Shown piece by piece: positions 12,360-25,503 of a stretch of DNA of 64,000 nucleotides. Under the pieces are notes generated by a model. It saw only the letters and a list, made by a program, of their open reading frames with translations. It was not told where the DNA came from and did no database searches. Positions within the stretch are counted from its first letter, which is position 1, and each line of letters begins with the position of its first letter. The stretch is taken from assembly GCF_020520425.1 (NCBI RefSeq), contig NC_079491.1:7055143-7119142 (forward strand), read 5' to 3'. The position numbers and the translations under genes were made by a program. The stretch comes from Spinacia oleracea. Taxonomy: Eukaryota; Streptophyta; Magnoliopsida; Caryophyllales; Amaranthaceae.

Positions 12360-15300
12360 ATGGCCAATAATAGTGACCTAGCTGCTGCTATTCGCCTCTT
12401 GGCGGAAAAACTAACCCAGGAAAGAACTGAGCGTCCCGATTCTGCAGGGGACATGTTTGAAAGGCTTGCGAAAGTTAAGCCACCATACTTTAAGGGGCAG
12501 GCAGACCCCACCTTCCTTGAAAACTGGATCAGGGAATTTGAGAAACTATTTGGGGCGGTAAACTGTCCTGAGCATATGAAAGTAGGCCAAGCTGTCCTCT
12601 ACCTGAAAGATGAGGCCGACCTTTGGTGGAGGGAAAATGGCACTAGACTAAGCGCTGCTGAGGGATTCAATTGGGATTCTTTTATTGTTGCCTTGAGGGG
12701 GAAGTTCTATCCTCCTTTTATGAGGAAGCAGAAAGCCCAGGAATTTATCAACCTTAGGATGGGGAATATGACCATCGCTGAATACTACAGTAAGTTTATA
12801 GCTTTGTCGAGGTTTGCACCTGAGGTGGTAGCTACTGAGGAACTAAAGGCTCAGAGGTTTGAACAGGGGTTAACCGATGAAATCCAACTGGGATTAGGCG
12901 GGGAAACCTTTACGTCCTTAGACATTGTGTATGGGAGAGCTGCCCATATTTATGGCCTGCAGACCAGGAGGGACAAAAAGAACATTGTTGTTGGGGATAA
13001 AAGGAAAGAGTTTAATGCTGGGGGAAGTCAGGGGAACTTCAAAAGGAATAGAAATGGAAATGGGGATGGTAATGGTAATGGCAACTTTCAGGGAAGGAAT
13101 AACCAGGGGAATAACTACACCAACAAAAACCAGCCTAACAGAGTGCATCACTGTAAGATGTGCAACAACAATCACCCTGGGAAGGACTGTAAGGGGGAAT
13201 TGGTGACTTGCAACTACTGTCGTAAGAAGGGGCATAGAGAGTATGAGTGCTTTACAAAGCAGAAGAGAGAGCAGAATGGTAGTGGGAGTAGTAACCAAGG
13301 GAAACCAGGGTTTAACCATTCGGGGAACCAAGGTTCGAAGCCTGCTGGGGCACCAAACAACCAGGGAAACCAAAACAAACCTGCCAATGGAAACAACAAT
13401 AACATCAAGGCTCCCGGAAAGCTGTTCGTAATGAGTAGAAATGAAGCTGAACGTTCTGCAGACGTAGTTTCGGGTACTTTCTCTATCAACTCCTTACCTG
13501 TTAAAACATTGTTTGATTCAGGGGCAACATATTCTTTTATTTCGACCTCTATTGTTAAAAATTTGAAGTTAGTAGATTTTGAGGCAATTGATTCACCTGT
13601 TAGTATGCCTAATGGTGCAACAATAAGGTGTACGAAATTATTTAAGAACTTGCCTTTGAAAATAAAAGATTGCACTTTTCCATCTAATTTGATAGAATTT
13701 AGTTTGGGGGACCTAGATGTGATTCTGGGGATGGATTGGCTAAGCTTATACAAGGCCAGGATAGACTGCGAGATTCAGAAAGTAAGCCTAAAGAACCCTA
13801 CTGGGAAATCAATATCATATAGACGTTTTGGGAAGTCTGGGAACTTTGGGGTGATCTCCGCATTACAAGTGAGGAAACTGGTCAATAAAGGGTGTGAACT
13901 ATTTTTCTGTAGTGTCCAAGATGTGAGTAAGAAAGTTGGGGTAGAGATAGGGGATGTCCCAATCGTAAGAGAATTTGTAGATGTATTTCCGGATGAGATT
14001 CCGGGTATGCCACCGGCTAGAACCCTTGAATTTACCATAGAGTTAAATCCCGGAACTGCACCTATATCCAAAGCACCTTATAGGATGGCACCCCCAGAAA
14101 TGAGTGAGTTAAAAATACAATTGCAGGACTTGTTCGACAAGGGGTACATTAGGCCTAGTGCATCACCGTGGGGAGCTCCAGTATTGTTTGTCAAAAAGAA
14201 AGATGGGAGTATGCGGCTATGTATTGATTATAGGGAGTTGAACAACGTAACAATCAAAAACAAATATCCTTTGCCTAGGATAGATGACCTGTTTGACCAG
14301 TTGAACGGGGCAAGTGTATTCTCAAAGATTGATTTGCGTTCGGGATATCACCAATTGAGGGTAGCTGAAAAAGACATCCCTAAGACTGCATTTAGGACTC
14401 GTTATGGCCATTATGAGTTTACAGTAATGCCTTTTGGGTTAACCAATGCACCCGCCATCTTTATGGACCTGATGAATAGGATTTTCCATGAGTTCCTAGA
14501 TAAGTTTGTGGTGGTATTCATTGATGATATTCTGATCTATTCGAGGAATGAAAAGGAACATGACGAACATTTGAGGGTTATCTTGGAGACGCTTAGGAAG
14601 AACCAGTTGTATGCAAAGTTCTCTAAGTGCGAGTTCCGTCTGGAAAAGGTAGCATTTTTGGGGCATTATGTGTCAAAGGAAGGAGTCTCTGTGGATCCTG
14701 CCAAGATTCAAGCTGTGAGTGAGTGGCCTACCCCGAAGAATGTGTCTGATATTCGGAGTTTCTTAGGTCTAGCTGGGTATTATAGGAGATTTGTGAGAGA
14801 TTTCTCAAAGATAGCAAGACCCATAACCAACTTGATGAAGAAAGAATCAAAATTTGAGTGGAGCGAAAAATGTGAGGAAGCCTTCCAAATTCTCAAAGAG
14901 CGTTTAACCTCAGCACCTGTTTTAACCTTGCCTGATGGGAATGAAGGGTTTGAGGTGTATAGTGATGCGTCGAAGAATGGGTTGGGGTGTGTATTACAGC
15001 AAAATGGGAAGGTGATTGCGTATGCGTCGCGTCAATTAAAACCATATGAGGCTAATTACCCTACCCACGATCTAGAGCTAGCTGCGATTGTTTTCGCTTT
15101 GAAAATTTGGAGACATTACCTCTATGGGGCAACATGTAAGATCTTCACAGACCACAAAAGCCTAAAATACATTTTCACCCAGAAAGATCTCAACATGAGA
15201 CAAAGAAGATGGTTAGAGTTGATCAAAGACTATGATTTGAACATCCAGTACCATGAGGGGAAAGCAAACGTAGTTGCCGATGCATTGAGTAGAAAATCTA

Positions 15301-16889
15301 GCCATAGTATGAATGTCTTGGTAGTGCCTGAAGAGTTGTGTCGAGACATGCAGAGACTTAGCCTGGAAATAGTAAACCCTGGGGAAACCAAAGCAAAACT
15401 GAGCGCATTATCATTGGGGTTGTCTATATTCGAGGAGATTAGAGAAAGTCAAGCCGGGGATGAGTGCCTAGAGAGAATCAAAGAAAAGATGGGTCAAGGG
15501 AAAGAAGTAGATTTCAAGATTCATGAGGATGGTAGTTTGAGGTTCAAAGGGAGATGGTGTGTACCACAGAAGTGTGAAGAACTCAAGAGACGTCTTATGG
15601 ATGAGGGGCATAATACTCCATATTCTGTGCACCCTGGGGGTGACAAATTGTACAAAGACCTGAAACAAATCTATTGGTGGCCTAATATGAAACGGGAAGT
15701 TGCTGAGTTTGTGTCTAGATGCCTAACCTGTCAGAAAGTCAAAATAGACCACAAAAGACCCATGGGGAAAGTTCAACCTTTAGAAGTGCCTGGATGGAAG
15801 TGGGATTCCATTTCTATGGATTTTGTTACTGCCTTGCCTAGATCAAAGAACGGAAATGATACCATTTGGGTGATTGTGGATCGTCTAACAAAATCAGCCG
15901 TGTTTATTCCGATTAAAGAGACTTGGAAAAAGAAACAGCTTGCAAGGACATACATTAAGCATGTAGTGAGGTTGCATGGGGTCCCAACCGATATTATCTC
16001 AGACCGTGATTCAAGATTCCTCTCGAAATTTTGGCAAAAGGTCCAGTTGAACCTTGGGACAACTTTGAAAATGAGCACTGCTTTCCACCCTGCAACCGAT
16101 GGTCAGACTGAGAGAACAAACCAGACTATGGAAGATATGTTGAGGGCTTGTGCGATTGACTTTAAGGGTAGTTGGGAAGACCATCTAGACTTGATCGAAT
16201 TCTCATACAACAATAGCTACCATGCAAGCATTAAGATGGCACCTTTTGAGGCACTATATGGGAGAAAATGTAGAAGTCCCACCTGCTGGAATGATTTCAG
16301 TGAAAATATAATCTTGGGAACGGAATTCATTGAGGAGACTGTCAAGAATGTAAAAATGATTCAGGCTAGAATTCAAGCTGCCCAGGATAGGCAAAAGAGT
16401 TATGCTGATCTGAAAAGAAGAGATGATGAATTTGCAGTAGGTGATAAAGTGTTCTTGAAAGTATCACCAACCAAGGGTGTGATGAGATTCGGGAAAAAGG
16501 GGAAGCTAAGTGCCAAGTATGTAGGCCCATATGAGATTCTGCAACGAATAGGGAAAGTAGCTTACAAGTTAGCCTTGCCAATGGAGTTCGAAAAGATGCA
16601 CGACGTGTTTCACATTTCCCAACTAAAGCGCTATATCCCTGATGAGCGTCATATCTTAGAGCCTGAGAGAATCCAGATCGATAGTAGCCTCACATACGAA
16701 GAAAGGCCTGTGAAAATCCTTGATAGAAAAGTGCGTAGTACACGCAATAAGGACGTCAGCATAGTGAAAGTGCTTTGGTCAAACCACGAGTACGAAGAGG
16801 CAACGTGGGAAGCCGAAGCTGAAATGAAGATCAAGTATCCAGAGTTATTTCCTGAGGTGAGTTACGAGGGCGTAACTCGTTTTCTTTAA
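12360..16889 (+). CDS. Gag-Pol polyprotein of the Gypsy chromovirus
   Basis: A single frame of 1509 codons. The gag capsid region spans about residues 40-200, followed by a Gly/Asn-rich linker and a CCHC knuckle ([14 protein letters not shown], about residue 284). The aspartic protease has FDSGATYSF (about 384). Reverse transcriptase carries the active-site FIDDILIYS (about 720). RNase H begins near DASKNGLG (about 867). Integrase has an HHCC zinc domain (about 1083-1124), a catalytic core beginning near MDFVTALP (about 1153) and a GPY/F module (YVGPYEIL, about 1389). The last 60 residues, with [19 protein letters not shown], are chromodomain-like, as in chromoviruses. In the family the polyprotein is cut by its own protease into particle proteins and enzymes. 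The frame looks whole. A purine-rich stretch immediately after the stop resembles a second polypurine tract. Confidence 0.95.
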   Translation: MANNSDLAAAIRLLAEKLTQERTERPDSAGDMFERLAKVKPPYFKGQADPTFLENWIREFEKLFGAVNCPEHMKVGQAVLYLKDEADLWWRENGTRLSAAEGFNWDSFIVALRGKFYPPFMRKQKAQEFINLRMGNMTIAEYYSKFIALSRFAPEVVATEELKAQRFEQGLTDEIQLGLGGETFTSLDIVYGRAAHIYGLQTRRDKKNIVVGDKRKEFNAGGSQGNFKRNRNGNGDGNGNGNFQGRNNQGNNYTNKNQPNRVHHCKMCNNNHPGKDCKGELVTCNYCRKKGHREYECFTKQKREQNGSGSSNQGKPGFNHSGNQGSKPAGAPNNQGNQNKPANGNNNNIKAPGKLFVMSRNEAERSADVVSGTFSINSLPVKTLFDSGATYSFISTSIVKNLKLVDFEAIDSPVSMPNGATIRCTKLFKNLPLKIKDCTFPSNLIEFSLGDLDVILGMDWLSLYKARIDCEIQKVSLKNPTGKSISYRRFGKSGNFGVISALQVRKLVNKGCELFFCSVQDVSKKVGVEIGDVPIVREFVDVFPDEIPGMPPARTLEFTIELNPGTAPISKAPYRMAPPEMSELKIQLQDLFDKGYIRPSASPWGAPVLFVKKKDGSMRLCIDYRELNNVTIKNKYPLPRIDDLFDQLNGASVFSKIDLRSGYHQLRVAEKDIPKTAFRTRYGHYEFTVMPFGLTNAPAIFMDLMNRIFHEFLDKFVVVFIDDILIYSRNEKEHDEHLRVILETLRKNQLYAKFSKCEFRLEKVAFLGHYVSKEGVSVDPAKIQAVSEWPTPKNVSDIRSFLGLAGYYRRFVRDFSKIARPITNLMKKESKFEWSEKCEEAFQILKERLTSAPVLTLPDGNEGFEVYSDASKNGLGCVLQQNGKVIAYASRQLKPYEANYPTHDLELAAIVFALKIWRHYLYGATCKIFTDHKSLKYIFTQKDLNMRQRRWLELIKDYDLNIQYHEGKANVVADALSRKSSHSMNVLVVPEELCRDMQRLSLEIVNPGETKAKLSALSLGLSIFEEIRESQAGDECLERIKEKMGQGKEVDFKIHEDGSLRFKGRWCVPQKCEELKRRLMDEGHNTPYSVHPGGDKLYKDLKQIYWWPNMKREVAEFVSRCLTCQKVKIDHKRPMGKVQPLEVPGWKWDSISMDFVTALPRSKNGNDTIWVIVDRLTKSAVFIPIKETWKKKQLARTYIKHVVRLHGVPTDIISDRDSRFLSKFWQKVQLNLGTTLKMSTAFHPATDGQTERTNQTMEDMLRACAIDFKGSWEDHLDLIEFSYNNSYHASIKMAPFEALYGRKCRSPTCWNDFSENIILGTEFIEETVKNVKMIQARIQAAQDRQKSYADLKRRDDEFAVGDKVFLKVSPTKGVMRFGKKGKLSAKYVGPYEILQRIGKVAYKLALPMEFEKMHDVFHISQLKRYIPDERHILEPERIQIDSSLTYEERPVKILDRKVRSTRNKDVSIVKVLWSNHEYEEATWEAEAEMKIKYPELFPEVSYEGVTRFL

Positions 16890-17172
16890 GGGGGGTAGAA
16901 TGCGATAGAAATTCGCGCTTTTTACCTATTTTTATGGTATTTTTATGCATTTTATGCTTATTTTTAGCCACTTCTACATGTTGATGCAAGTAAATAGATT
17001 CTCCGCATAAGAAAATGTGTTCTTGAATATTGCAAGTAACTCTTTGTTGGCAAAAGAGTGAACAAGAGTGGCACAAAGTGCTTCTACAATAAGAATAAGT
17101 TGAAAAGTTTGGAAAGATATGTGAATTTTCGTGTCAAGTTTCGGGACGAAACTTCTTTTAAGAGGGGTAGAT
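16890..17172 (+). other. Gypsy 3' untranslated stretch with polypurine tract
   Basis: About 280 bp between the Gag-Pol stop and the 3' LTR. It contains two purine tracts, one at about 16889-16898 (AAGGGGGGTAG) and one at about 17158-17170 (AAGAGGGGTAG). The second abuts the LTR and is the functional candidate. Confidence 0.7.
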
Positions 17173-19925
17173 TGTAATCCCCCGTAATTTTATATATTTT
17201 GTTTATATATTTTAACGTATATTAATACATTTAAATATAATTTACGGATTTCAGAAATGAATGTGTAATTAAAATATAATTATTTTATTTCATTTTGAAT
17301 AATTTTAATGATTTATGAAATCAAAATGTATTTTTGAATTTTACGTTAAAACGAATTCGAATTTCGAAATCACGTTCGATTGAAATTAGCAAGCAACCCT
17401 AACCATTTCGGATTCAATAACCTAAACCCTACTCCTAGCCCAATTGGGTAAAAGCCCAAACCAATAAAAATACTCCCTCCCCTTTTCTAATGCACGTGAA
17501 CCCAAAGAAACACAAAAAAAAAACCTCCTCTTGCTCCTTCACTGTTCACGTAACAAGCACCAAACCCTCAACACCCTCCTCCTTGCTGCCGCTGCTCACG
17601 CCGCCGGACCCACCAGCACGTCACCGGCATCCCGTCGCCACTGGTAACGCTCACCTTCTCTCTTGTCGTTCTCTTTCTCTTGTTCGTTTTCTTGATCTCC
17701 TCCTCAACCGGTTCTTGTTCTCGCACAGCACCACCACCACGCTGAGCGCTCGTGGTTCGGCAATAACCGCCGTCCTCGTCGTCCACCCTTGCACGGTAGA
17801 TTCCTCCTCCTTATTTCCGTTCTCCCGTCGTGTTTTCCTTTCTTTCGTTTCCTTTTCATGGCTCTCAAACCATGCCTTGATTGTTTTGCCAGCAACACCA
17901 CCTCGCCGCACCGCCGCGTGCCGCCCAGCCTTCCTCGCCGCACCGCCGCGTGCCGCCCAGCCTTCCTCGTCGCCGGCAGTTCTCCCCCTTCCCTTATTCG
18001 GTTAAACCCTTAAACCCTAGACTAATTGAATGTCTTAATTATATATATTTTTAGCTTAAATTATGATTCTTGAATTTAGATTATAAGTCTCATGGTTTAA
18101 TTTGCAAATTTCAGATTTTTACACGTGCGTAATTGAATTATTAATTTTCAGATTCGTATATTATAATTTAAACAATATTATTTTATTTTCAGATTATATA
18201 AATGCATTGAAATATTAGTTTTTTTGATTGATTAAAGTATGAAATTCAAGGTTTTTATGATTGTAAATCATGGTAGGTCGAGTATGGATTATTAAATTTG
18301 TTGTTTCAATGTACTAGGGACGTAGATTGACCATGGTGAAGCTTTTAAATGAATCTATAGTGCGGAAAATTTAAAGTACGATGTTTGCAAAAGTTTTCAA
18401 CGAATTTCAATAACTAATTCAACAATTATGATTCTAGGAAATCAAATGTTTAAGTTTTGATATTGGGGAAAGTTCTAAATATGCTTAGGATGCAATTAGA
18501 ATGCTTTATTATGGTTGTCAATGATCAGAAATTGATTGAGATTATTTATTGGTTGTTTTAGGCGGAGAATTCTCTTTAGGCGACTTTTGAAAGTGTTAAA
18601 GTGGCCTATCAGTTTGTTTACACAAGGTACGTACATACCTGTGTGCTTGGAATGTGTGCTAATTGTTGAAACCATGTGTATTATTGATGAACCTGGTTAT
18701 GTTAATGTTGTTGATGAACTTAGTCGGGTTGAAACTGCATGTTTGATACTGTTGGATGAACATATTAAACCTTTATTGCATTTTGAGGATTATAACATGT
18801 TAGTATGGAAGATTGATGCAAACATGTTTGATTGGGAACACTAGATTGTTTAGTATATAATTCAGATCAGTTAATTGTTGTTCCCTTTTTAGCTTTTCAC
18901 TACTTTATGAGGGCGGAGGACCTCATTTAGTAAGTTGAAACCTTATACCCATATTCAGGGGTTAATTAGTATTAAAGAAAAGATTGGAGTTAATTGGAAT
19001 GAGTCTTGTTAGATGCCTTTGTGATCACTTACTCAATTCCAAGATAAAAACAGTTATAAATAAATGTGAGTTGCATGCCTTATGTGATTGTTGAGTCATA
19101 ACAGGGTGTCAATTTGTAAATCATGTAAAGTGAAACTGAGTAGCAATAGCTTTAGACTGTGCACGTCTAAAGTGACGGACAAACAGGAGTTGGGGTTCAT
19201 GGTGGTAGCCCATGGCCTTTCATTCGGACCGGATTGATCACCGCGTCCTATTTTCAGTCAAACGTTCCTCGATATCGCAGGTCACTGAGGTTACGGAGTC
19301 GCGCCCGTACCTCGCCTAGCTAGAAAACTCGGTCCATTGCCTATTTAAATTAAAATAATGTTATTGTTATAAAAAGTCTAGTCCAGTCTAGCTTAGTCTA
19401 GTTAGGTATGGTCGTTAGATTATCATGCTTTGTTTGCCCTTAATTATGTTTAATAGTATCATGTTAGGATTTTTATTGCTTTAGTATGTAGTACTCAGCT
19501 TTGCTGATTACGTGCTTGTTTGTGTGTGTTGATCATGGCTATGCCTTATTGATCCTGTGATGACCCATTTCTGGTGAGCAGTCTCTAAGGATCAATAAGC
19601 ATTGCCCATCTACAGGTTTGAAGATGATGCATCATTGGGATCGGGATTAGAGAGCTTGTAGTTCTATTTGTTTAATTAAGTGATTCAATTTGTTAACTTG
19701 AATTTGAAACTTGTCGTACTATTCGTATTTCCTTATTTCAGTTAATTGTTTTGGACCTAATATGTAATAGATTAATTATGAACCCAAAAGTTAGTTTTAT
19801 GTTTTCCGCTGCAAAATTCTGAATAAGCCGTACGTTTTTACACGGGCGATAATACTTTGATAATTCCCTACAGTTATATTTAAAAAGAGGTTATTTTAGA
19901 AAATGGGAATTGTCGGGGTGTTACA
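17173..19925 (+). repeat. 3' LTR of the Gypsy chromovirus
   Basis: Same length as 7987-10739 (constant offset of 9186) with no difference seen by eye. The last bases are followed by the ATACA target duplication and then by Copia copy 2 sequence. Confidence 0.93.
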
Positions 19926-22675
19926 ATACATGTGGATTTATGGGGTTCTTATAGAGTAAAAAGCTTAGATGGGGCATCATATTTTCTGACTATATTGGAT
20001 GATCATAGTAGGATTACCTGGACATATTTGCCTCACAATAAACAACAAGTGTATAGAGTGATTTCTGAGTTCTTGTCCATGGTTGAAACTCAGTTTAACA
20101 AGAAAGTTAAGAGACTTAGATCTGACAATGGAATAGAAATTGTGAAAGAAAGTTGCAGGACATTGTTTGCCACAAAAGGTATAATACATGAGAAAAGTGT
20201 TCCCTATGTTCCTCAACAGAATGGCAGAGTTGAGAGGAAGCACAGGAGTTTACTTGAGATTGCTAGAGCATTAAGATTTCAATCTGGTTTGCCCAAGAAG
20301 TTTTGGGGTGAGTGTGTTCTGACAGCTACTCATCTAATCAACAAACTTCCTTCAAAATTGTTGAACTGGAAGTCTCCTTTTGAAGTGATGTTCAACAATG
20401 CACCTGTTTATGACAGATTAAGGGTGTTTGGTTCACTTTGTTTTGCACATAACAACAAGATTCAAAGGGACAAATTTGATCCCAGAACAAGAAGGTGTGT
20501 GTTTATTGGCTATCCTGCCAATTACAAAGCTTTCAAGTGTTATGATCTTGATACACATGACATATTTTATCCAGAGATATCATTTTCTTTGAAAATATTT
20601 TCCCATACAAGATTTCAAATTCTGACAAATCCTTATCTTCATTCCCTCAAATGATAAATTTTGGTACTGAATCCTCTAACATAAACACAGATTCTACATA
20701 TCTATCTCTTTCTTCTAACTCTCAACCAATTCTTCATTCTCCATCTAATTCTTCTGTTCCACAGACTTTACACAATTCTCCATCTTTATCTACTTCACAT
20801 GATACATCTTCTTCTCCTGAATCTTTTCACAGTTCTGATCTTGGACAAGATATTTCTGTCACTCATGTTCCTGATTTGAGAACTGTTCCTACTGAACCTG
20901 TTATTAGACATTCTGCAAGGTTGGTTAGACCTTCTACAATTCTGAAAGATTTTGTTGGCAGTTATGTACCTCATAGGGATGTGCCTTCACCCACTACTAC
21001 TGAGTCTCTCTCTTTTTGTGTCAAATCACCTGCTGATGATGTTGAAAATGATGACAGCTGGTTGATTGCCATGGCACTTGATAACTATGACACTTGGGAA
21101 TCTTTGGCTTTTTCTGTATTACCTACACACACTGATCCTAAGCATTATAATCAGGCAAAACATGACAGCAACTGGGTGTTGGCCATGAACAAAGAACTTC
21201 ATGCTTTAGAAAGCAATGATACTTGGGAGCTCACAGTGTTACCAAAGGACAAGAAGGCAATTGGTTCTAAGTGGGTGTAAAGAACCAAGTTAAACCCTGA
21301 TCACACTATAGAAAGACATAAAGCAAGGCTTGTTGCCATTGGATATCAGCAAGTTGAGGGTAAAGACTTTACCCAAACTTTTTCTCCTGTTGCTAAGTTG
21401 GCTACAGTAAGAATAGTGATTTCTCTTGCTGCTATGAGGGGATGGAAATTATTTCAGCTAGATGTGAACAATGCATTCCTGCATGGTTATATTGATGAGG
21501 AGGTTTACATGAAACCCCCTCCTGGTTACACTAAAGCTAATCCTGATGAAGTATGTAAACTCAAAAGATCCATTTATGGCTTGAGACAAGCCTCTAGACA
21601 GTGGAACAAAGAGTTGAGTAAATTTCTGAAAACTCTAGACTTCCAACAATCAAAACAGGACTATTCTCTTTTCACTAGAAGCAATAATGGAGAATTTCTC
21701 ATTGTCTTGGTATATGTAGATGATATCTTGGTAACTGGTACCTCTGTGCATCAAATTGAAGAAGTCAAAGCTTTACTAGATCAAGCATTCACCATTAAAG
21801 ATCTTGGCAAGCTCTCATACTTTCTTGGCATTGAAGTACACATAAATGAACATGGTATTTTCTTATCCCAAAGAAAATACATCAAAGATATACTCACTGA
21901 TGCAGGAATGGAAGATTGTATAGCTGCTCCTGCACCTTTATCTTGTGGTTTGAAACTGTCTCTAGACTCAGGTGAGTTGCTTGATGAACCTGATGTTTAC
22001 AGAAGGTTAGTTGGAAGACTACTATATCTGGGAATCACTAGACCAGATTTGTCCTACAGTGTGCAGCATCTTAGTCAATTTGTTCATAATCCTCGAGTTC
22101 CACATCTAAGAGCTGCACTACATGTACTAAAGTATCTGAAAGGTACTCTTGATGATGGAATCTGGTATTCTGCTAAATCAGAAGCTCAATTATCTCCTTA
22201 CAGTGATGCAGACTGGAGCTCTTGTCAATTCAGCAGCAGATCCCTGAATGCATATGCTATATTTTTAGGGAACAATCTGATCTCATGGAAAACTAAGAAA
22301 CAAAGAAGTGTAAGCAAATCTTCTGCTGAAGCAGAATACAGAAGCATGTCAGTTACTGCAAGTGAGCTAGTCTGGATTCAGGGTTTGTTGGAAGATCTTC
22401 AGGTCACACTTCCCCTACCTGTTCATCTCTTTTGTGACAATAAATCTGCTGAACACCTTGCTCAAAATCCTATGTTTCATGACAAGACAAAGCATCTCAA
22501 ACGTGACATGCACTATGTTCGTGAACAAGTTGAAGATGGGTTCATACAAACAGTTCATGTTTCTAGTTCTAATCAGCTTGCAGACTTGCTCACTAAGCCT
22601 TTAGCTTCCTCTCAACACAAAATTCTGTGTTCCAAGCTTGGACTTATATCAAAGGTCCAGCTTGAAGGGGGAGTA

Positions 22676-22889
22676 TATAGGATTTATAACAATATTTATA
22701 TTTTATTATTTTTATTTCAAAAGGTTGTTAGAGGTTGTTAGGCTGTTAGGCTTAGTTGTTAGAAGCCTTGCCTACTTTATGCTCTTCTCTTTGCTTGTAT
22801 ATAAGCTGTATTCTTCTCATCATTTCAGTTTGTAACAATAATGAGAATACAACTCTAATCTCCCAATTCTGATTCTCTCTAATTCTATA
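22676..22889 (+). repeat. 3' LTR of Copia copy 2
   Basis: 214-bp partner of 5665-5878 with three substitutions seen. It is preceded by the polypurine tract and followed by the ATATT target duplication. Confidence 0.92.
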
Positions 22890-24642
22890 ATATTACATTA
22901 GGGAACGATATTCCTAGAAATTGATTTAATCAAGATTAGTGGAACTTAAAATTGTAAGCTTATTTAAACAAACTAAATATAATTCAATAAAAATACGACG
23001 TATATATATAGATCGATAAATAAAACTAATGATATTTGAACATTTTTGTTGTTAGGTCAACTTACCCGAACACTAACCATGTTCAATCAACAAATCTTTT
23101 ACCAACCGTTTTTCGCGTTTTACCAACCAATTTTAGCGGTTGGTAATTAATCAATTTCTTGTAGTGCTAGCTATTACGTGGGCCATATTAAGCACTCATT
23201 TTCCTTCTTGAATTGGAATTATCATCCATGCATCAAGGTGAACTTATTCATTAAAGTTTCAATTCAACAAAGACTTCAAATTGCAACACCTAGTTTAAGC
23301 TAGCTCCATCATTTTAGAGGTTGACATAACTTATTGATAAATATTTGATCGGAAATTGATCCGCTTGTAAACACATTAGATGAGAGTCTGACTACATATA
23401 AAGCCATCAAAATTCAACCCTAAAATCATTTGGTAATAAATAGAGTAATCCATTGAAGTATATGTTACGTACTCATCAATTATCATCCATCTATTTCTTC
23501 AATGTGGTACAAATCACATACCATACAAGTTCTTCTTATATACTATATTATAATCGTTAATTAAGCCTAATGCATGTTTAGTAACACTTTGGGGTGTTAA
23601 CTTTTATGATTTTACACTACAATTAGTTTCTCGCAATATATTCTAAAGCTAGCTATATTCAACACCTAACAACTTTTTGGGTGAAATTTCATATCATACA
23701 TCTGATGAGTGATGATAGTATAGCCATGTTTTTAGGTGGAGAAAAATAGCTAGCCTTTACGTTGTTTTGTTATAAGGTTGTTTGTAAGATGTGCACTACA
23801 TCATCTTTTTCTTTTACCAAAAACGCAGTCATCTCATCAGAAATTAGAAAGCTTTAATCTTAAGTTATTGCTAAATCAAAACTACAATATGGTTACTTAT
23901 ATTTTATTTAAACAACGTAAAATTGCTTCTCGAATATAAAAGCGACAATTATTCAGAAACGTGGATATTATCATTAATTTTTGAATTGGGTGTTATTGAT
24001 AACTTTCTTGTAAAAAGTCATAATAGATTGACGTTTTTGCTCCAATCCAAGTGACACACAATTAAATTTATATTAATTAATTAAAGGTCAAAATAGTTGT
24101 CAATCCTATTCGAAATTGGAAAAGGTAGAGCTTCGTGAATTTCATCATAACAAGACAAGAAAATAGCAATCCGATCCGATGTAAGCTACGCAAACCCACC
24201 GTATTGTGCATTCCAACCCCACGTTTCGTAGCTCCCCTAAAAGTTCGTTCATATTCAGCTTATTGGATATACTTACTTCTTGTGCAAGGCATAATCTGTA
24301 TTTAATTAATTCTATTCGAATTTATTAATTATTGAATTGACATACCCTGTATAAAAAAGATATATCGTGCCATATAATATACGGTAAGAAAAATGGATCC
24401 TACTATATAAATCAGCACCTATTAAATGTTAGCTAGCCTAATACGCAGGTTTTCGCTTGAGCTGATGAGTAGAGTTTAGTATCCAAAAATATATTGTACA
24501 ATTCATAACTGGATATATGAGTTTTAATAAGTTCAGATAATAGTGACTAGAGCATCACACTGAAACAAATCATAAATATATCAATTTATGTATCTAGTTA
24601 TGTTGAAACAAAGTTTCATTTTATTCAATTTATTATATATTA
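22890..24642. other. Intergenic, gene-free, with a CACTA terminus
   Basis: AT-rich sequence after the retrotransposon block. The only structure recognised is at about 23090-23166, which read on the minus strand begins CACTACAAGAAATTG and continues with repeated ACCAACC/GGTTGGT words. That is the form of a CACTA (En/Spm-type) transposon terminus. No partner end was found nearby. No exon-like reading frame was found. Confidence 0.5.
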
Positions 24643-24941
24643 CCTCCGTTCTAAAATTATCTTTATAGTTACTATTTGCACAAATATTAAGACAACAAAA
24701 AAATAATGTGTAAAAAGGTGGGTGAATATAATCAATATGGATAAAATAAGTGAAATGTGAAAAAAATTGGGTGAGTGTAAGAAAAAAATGGGTAAAGTGA
24801 GTGAACAGTTGTAAATGTAGTGGGGCAATAGGGGTAAGTTAGTAAATTTTTATGTCCAAAAATAGTACAAAACACAATATAAAGAATATCATGAAATAAA
24901 CTAAAACGAAAAGTGTAAAGACCATTTTAAAACAGATGTAG
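24643..24941. mobile_element. Stowaway-like MITE (family A)
   Basis: Starts CCTCCGTTCTAAAATTAT and ends with a degenerate complement, AGATGTAG, bordered by TA on both sides. Interior phrases (TACTATTTGCACAA, GGATAAA, TATGTCCAAAAATA) recur in copies at about 46545-46826 and 52929-53195, so it is a repeat family of about 265-300 bp. Confidence 0.7.
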
Positions 24942-25503
24942 TAATTATAATACTCGGTATGTAGATCCCTGTATTTATACACGGGGTAAAGATTTATTAT
25001 AAGAAATTCTAGTATGGATTCGATTGTCATTCATAGTGAAAATTTAGATGATGATCGACTTGATATTGTAATTATATAACTTACTGAATTTGAAGCAAAA
25101 AAAAGATTGAGAATTCTACATATTCACTTGATACAACTTTTATGAACTTATTAAAACTTATTATTGCATGGTAGATTATGAAGTAGTTAAGTTGTAGAAC
25201 TCTTGTTTGAATCAATCTCATAATGTAATTTTGTAAGGAATAATCAACACTAGTCTTTTTATTTTTAGTCTTTTATTTTTTGAAGGTAGAAAATCAATTG
25301 ATTAATAAAGAGTAATACGAGATTCACAAGAGAAATACACATATAAAAAAATAACAAGTTGAATCAAACAATCAACACTAGTCTATCATAATAGAATCAA
25401 CGCGTCTCCTGTGTGACCAGCCACACCATCAATTAACTTGATGGTGTGACAAGCGAGCACAACGTACTCCCTCTTGGGCAACGACTATGGAGAAGGTTAT
25501 TGA
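24942..25503. other. Intergenic AT-rich stretch
   Basis: No gene or confident repeat seen. It leads into the minisatellite that follows. Confidence 0.5.

Larger units (their letters stand above)
7987..19925 (+). mobile_element. Ty3/Gypsy chromovirus (Tekay/Del-like), nested in Copia copy 2
   Basis: An 11.94-kb Gypsy element inserted in the integrase region of Copia copy 2, flanked by the target duplication ATACA (7982-7986 and 19926-19930). LTRs of 2753 bp each lie at 7987-10739 and 17173-19925. A TGGTATCAGAGC primer site starts at about 10743 and a purine tract lies at about 17157-17172. One long Gag-Pol frame fills 12360-16889, with the Gypsy order RT, RNase H, integrase and a chromodomain-like C-terminus. 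A separate acidic frame sits upstream of gag. It looks whole. I saw no difference between the LTRs on reading and their lengths are equal, so insertion is very recent. Tekay/Del is inferred from LTR size, iMet primer site and the chromodomain-like tail. Confidence 0.95.
5665..22889 (+). mobile_element. Ty1/Copia LTR retrotransposon, copy 2, split by a Gypsy insertion
   Basis: A Copia element of about 5.28 kb once the nested Gypsy element is discounted. Flanks are the target duplication ATATT (5660-5664 and 22890-22894). LTRs of 214 bp are at 5665-5878 and 22676-22889. The primer site TGGTATCAGAGC begins at 5879 and a polypurine tract ending GGGGGAGTA precedes 22676. Parts are gag with CCHC knuckle (about 6060-7000), protease DSGACDHM (about 7300), the integrase zinc region (about 7800-7980), integrase core (about 19930-20500), RT with YVDDIL (about 21250-21900) and RNase H (about 22150-22600). 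It is broken by the nested insertion and by about three other interruptions. The LTRs differ at 3 of 214 positions, suggesting roughly half a million years (inference). It is related to, but clearly distinct from, copy 1. Confidence 0.94.
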
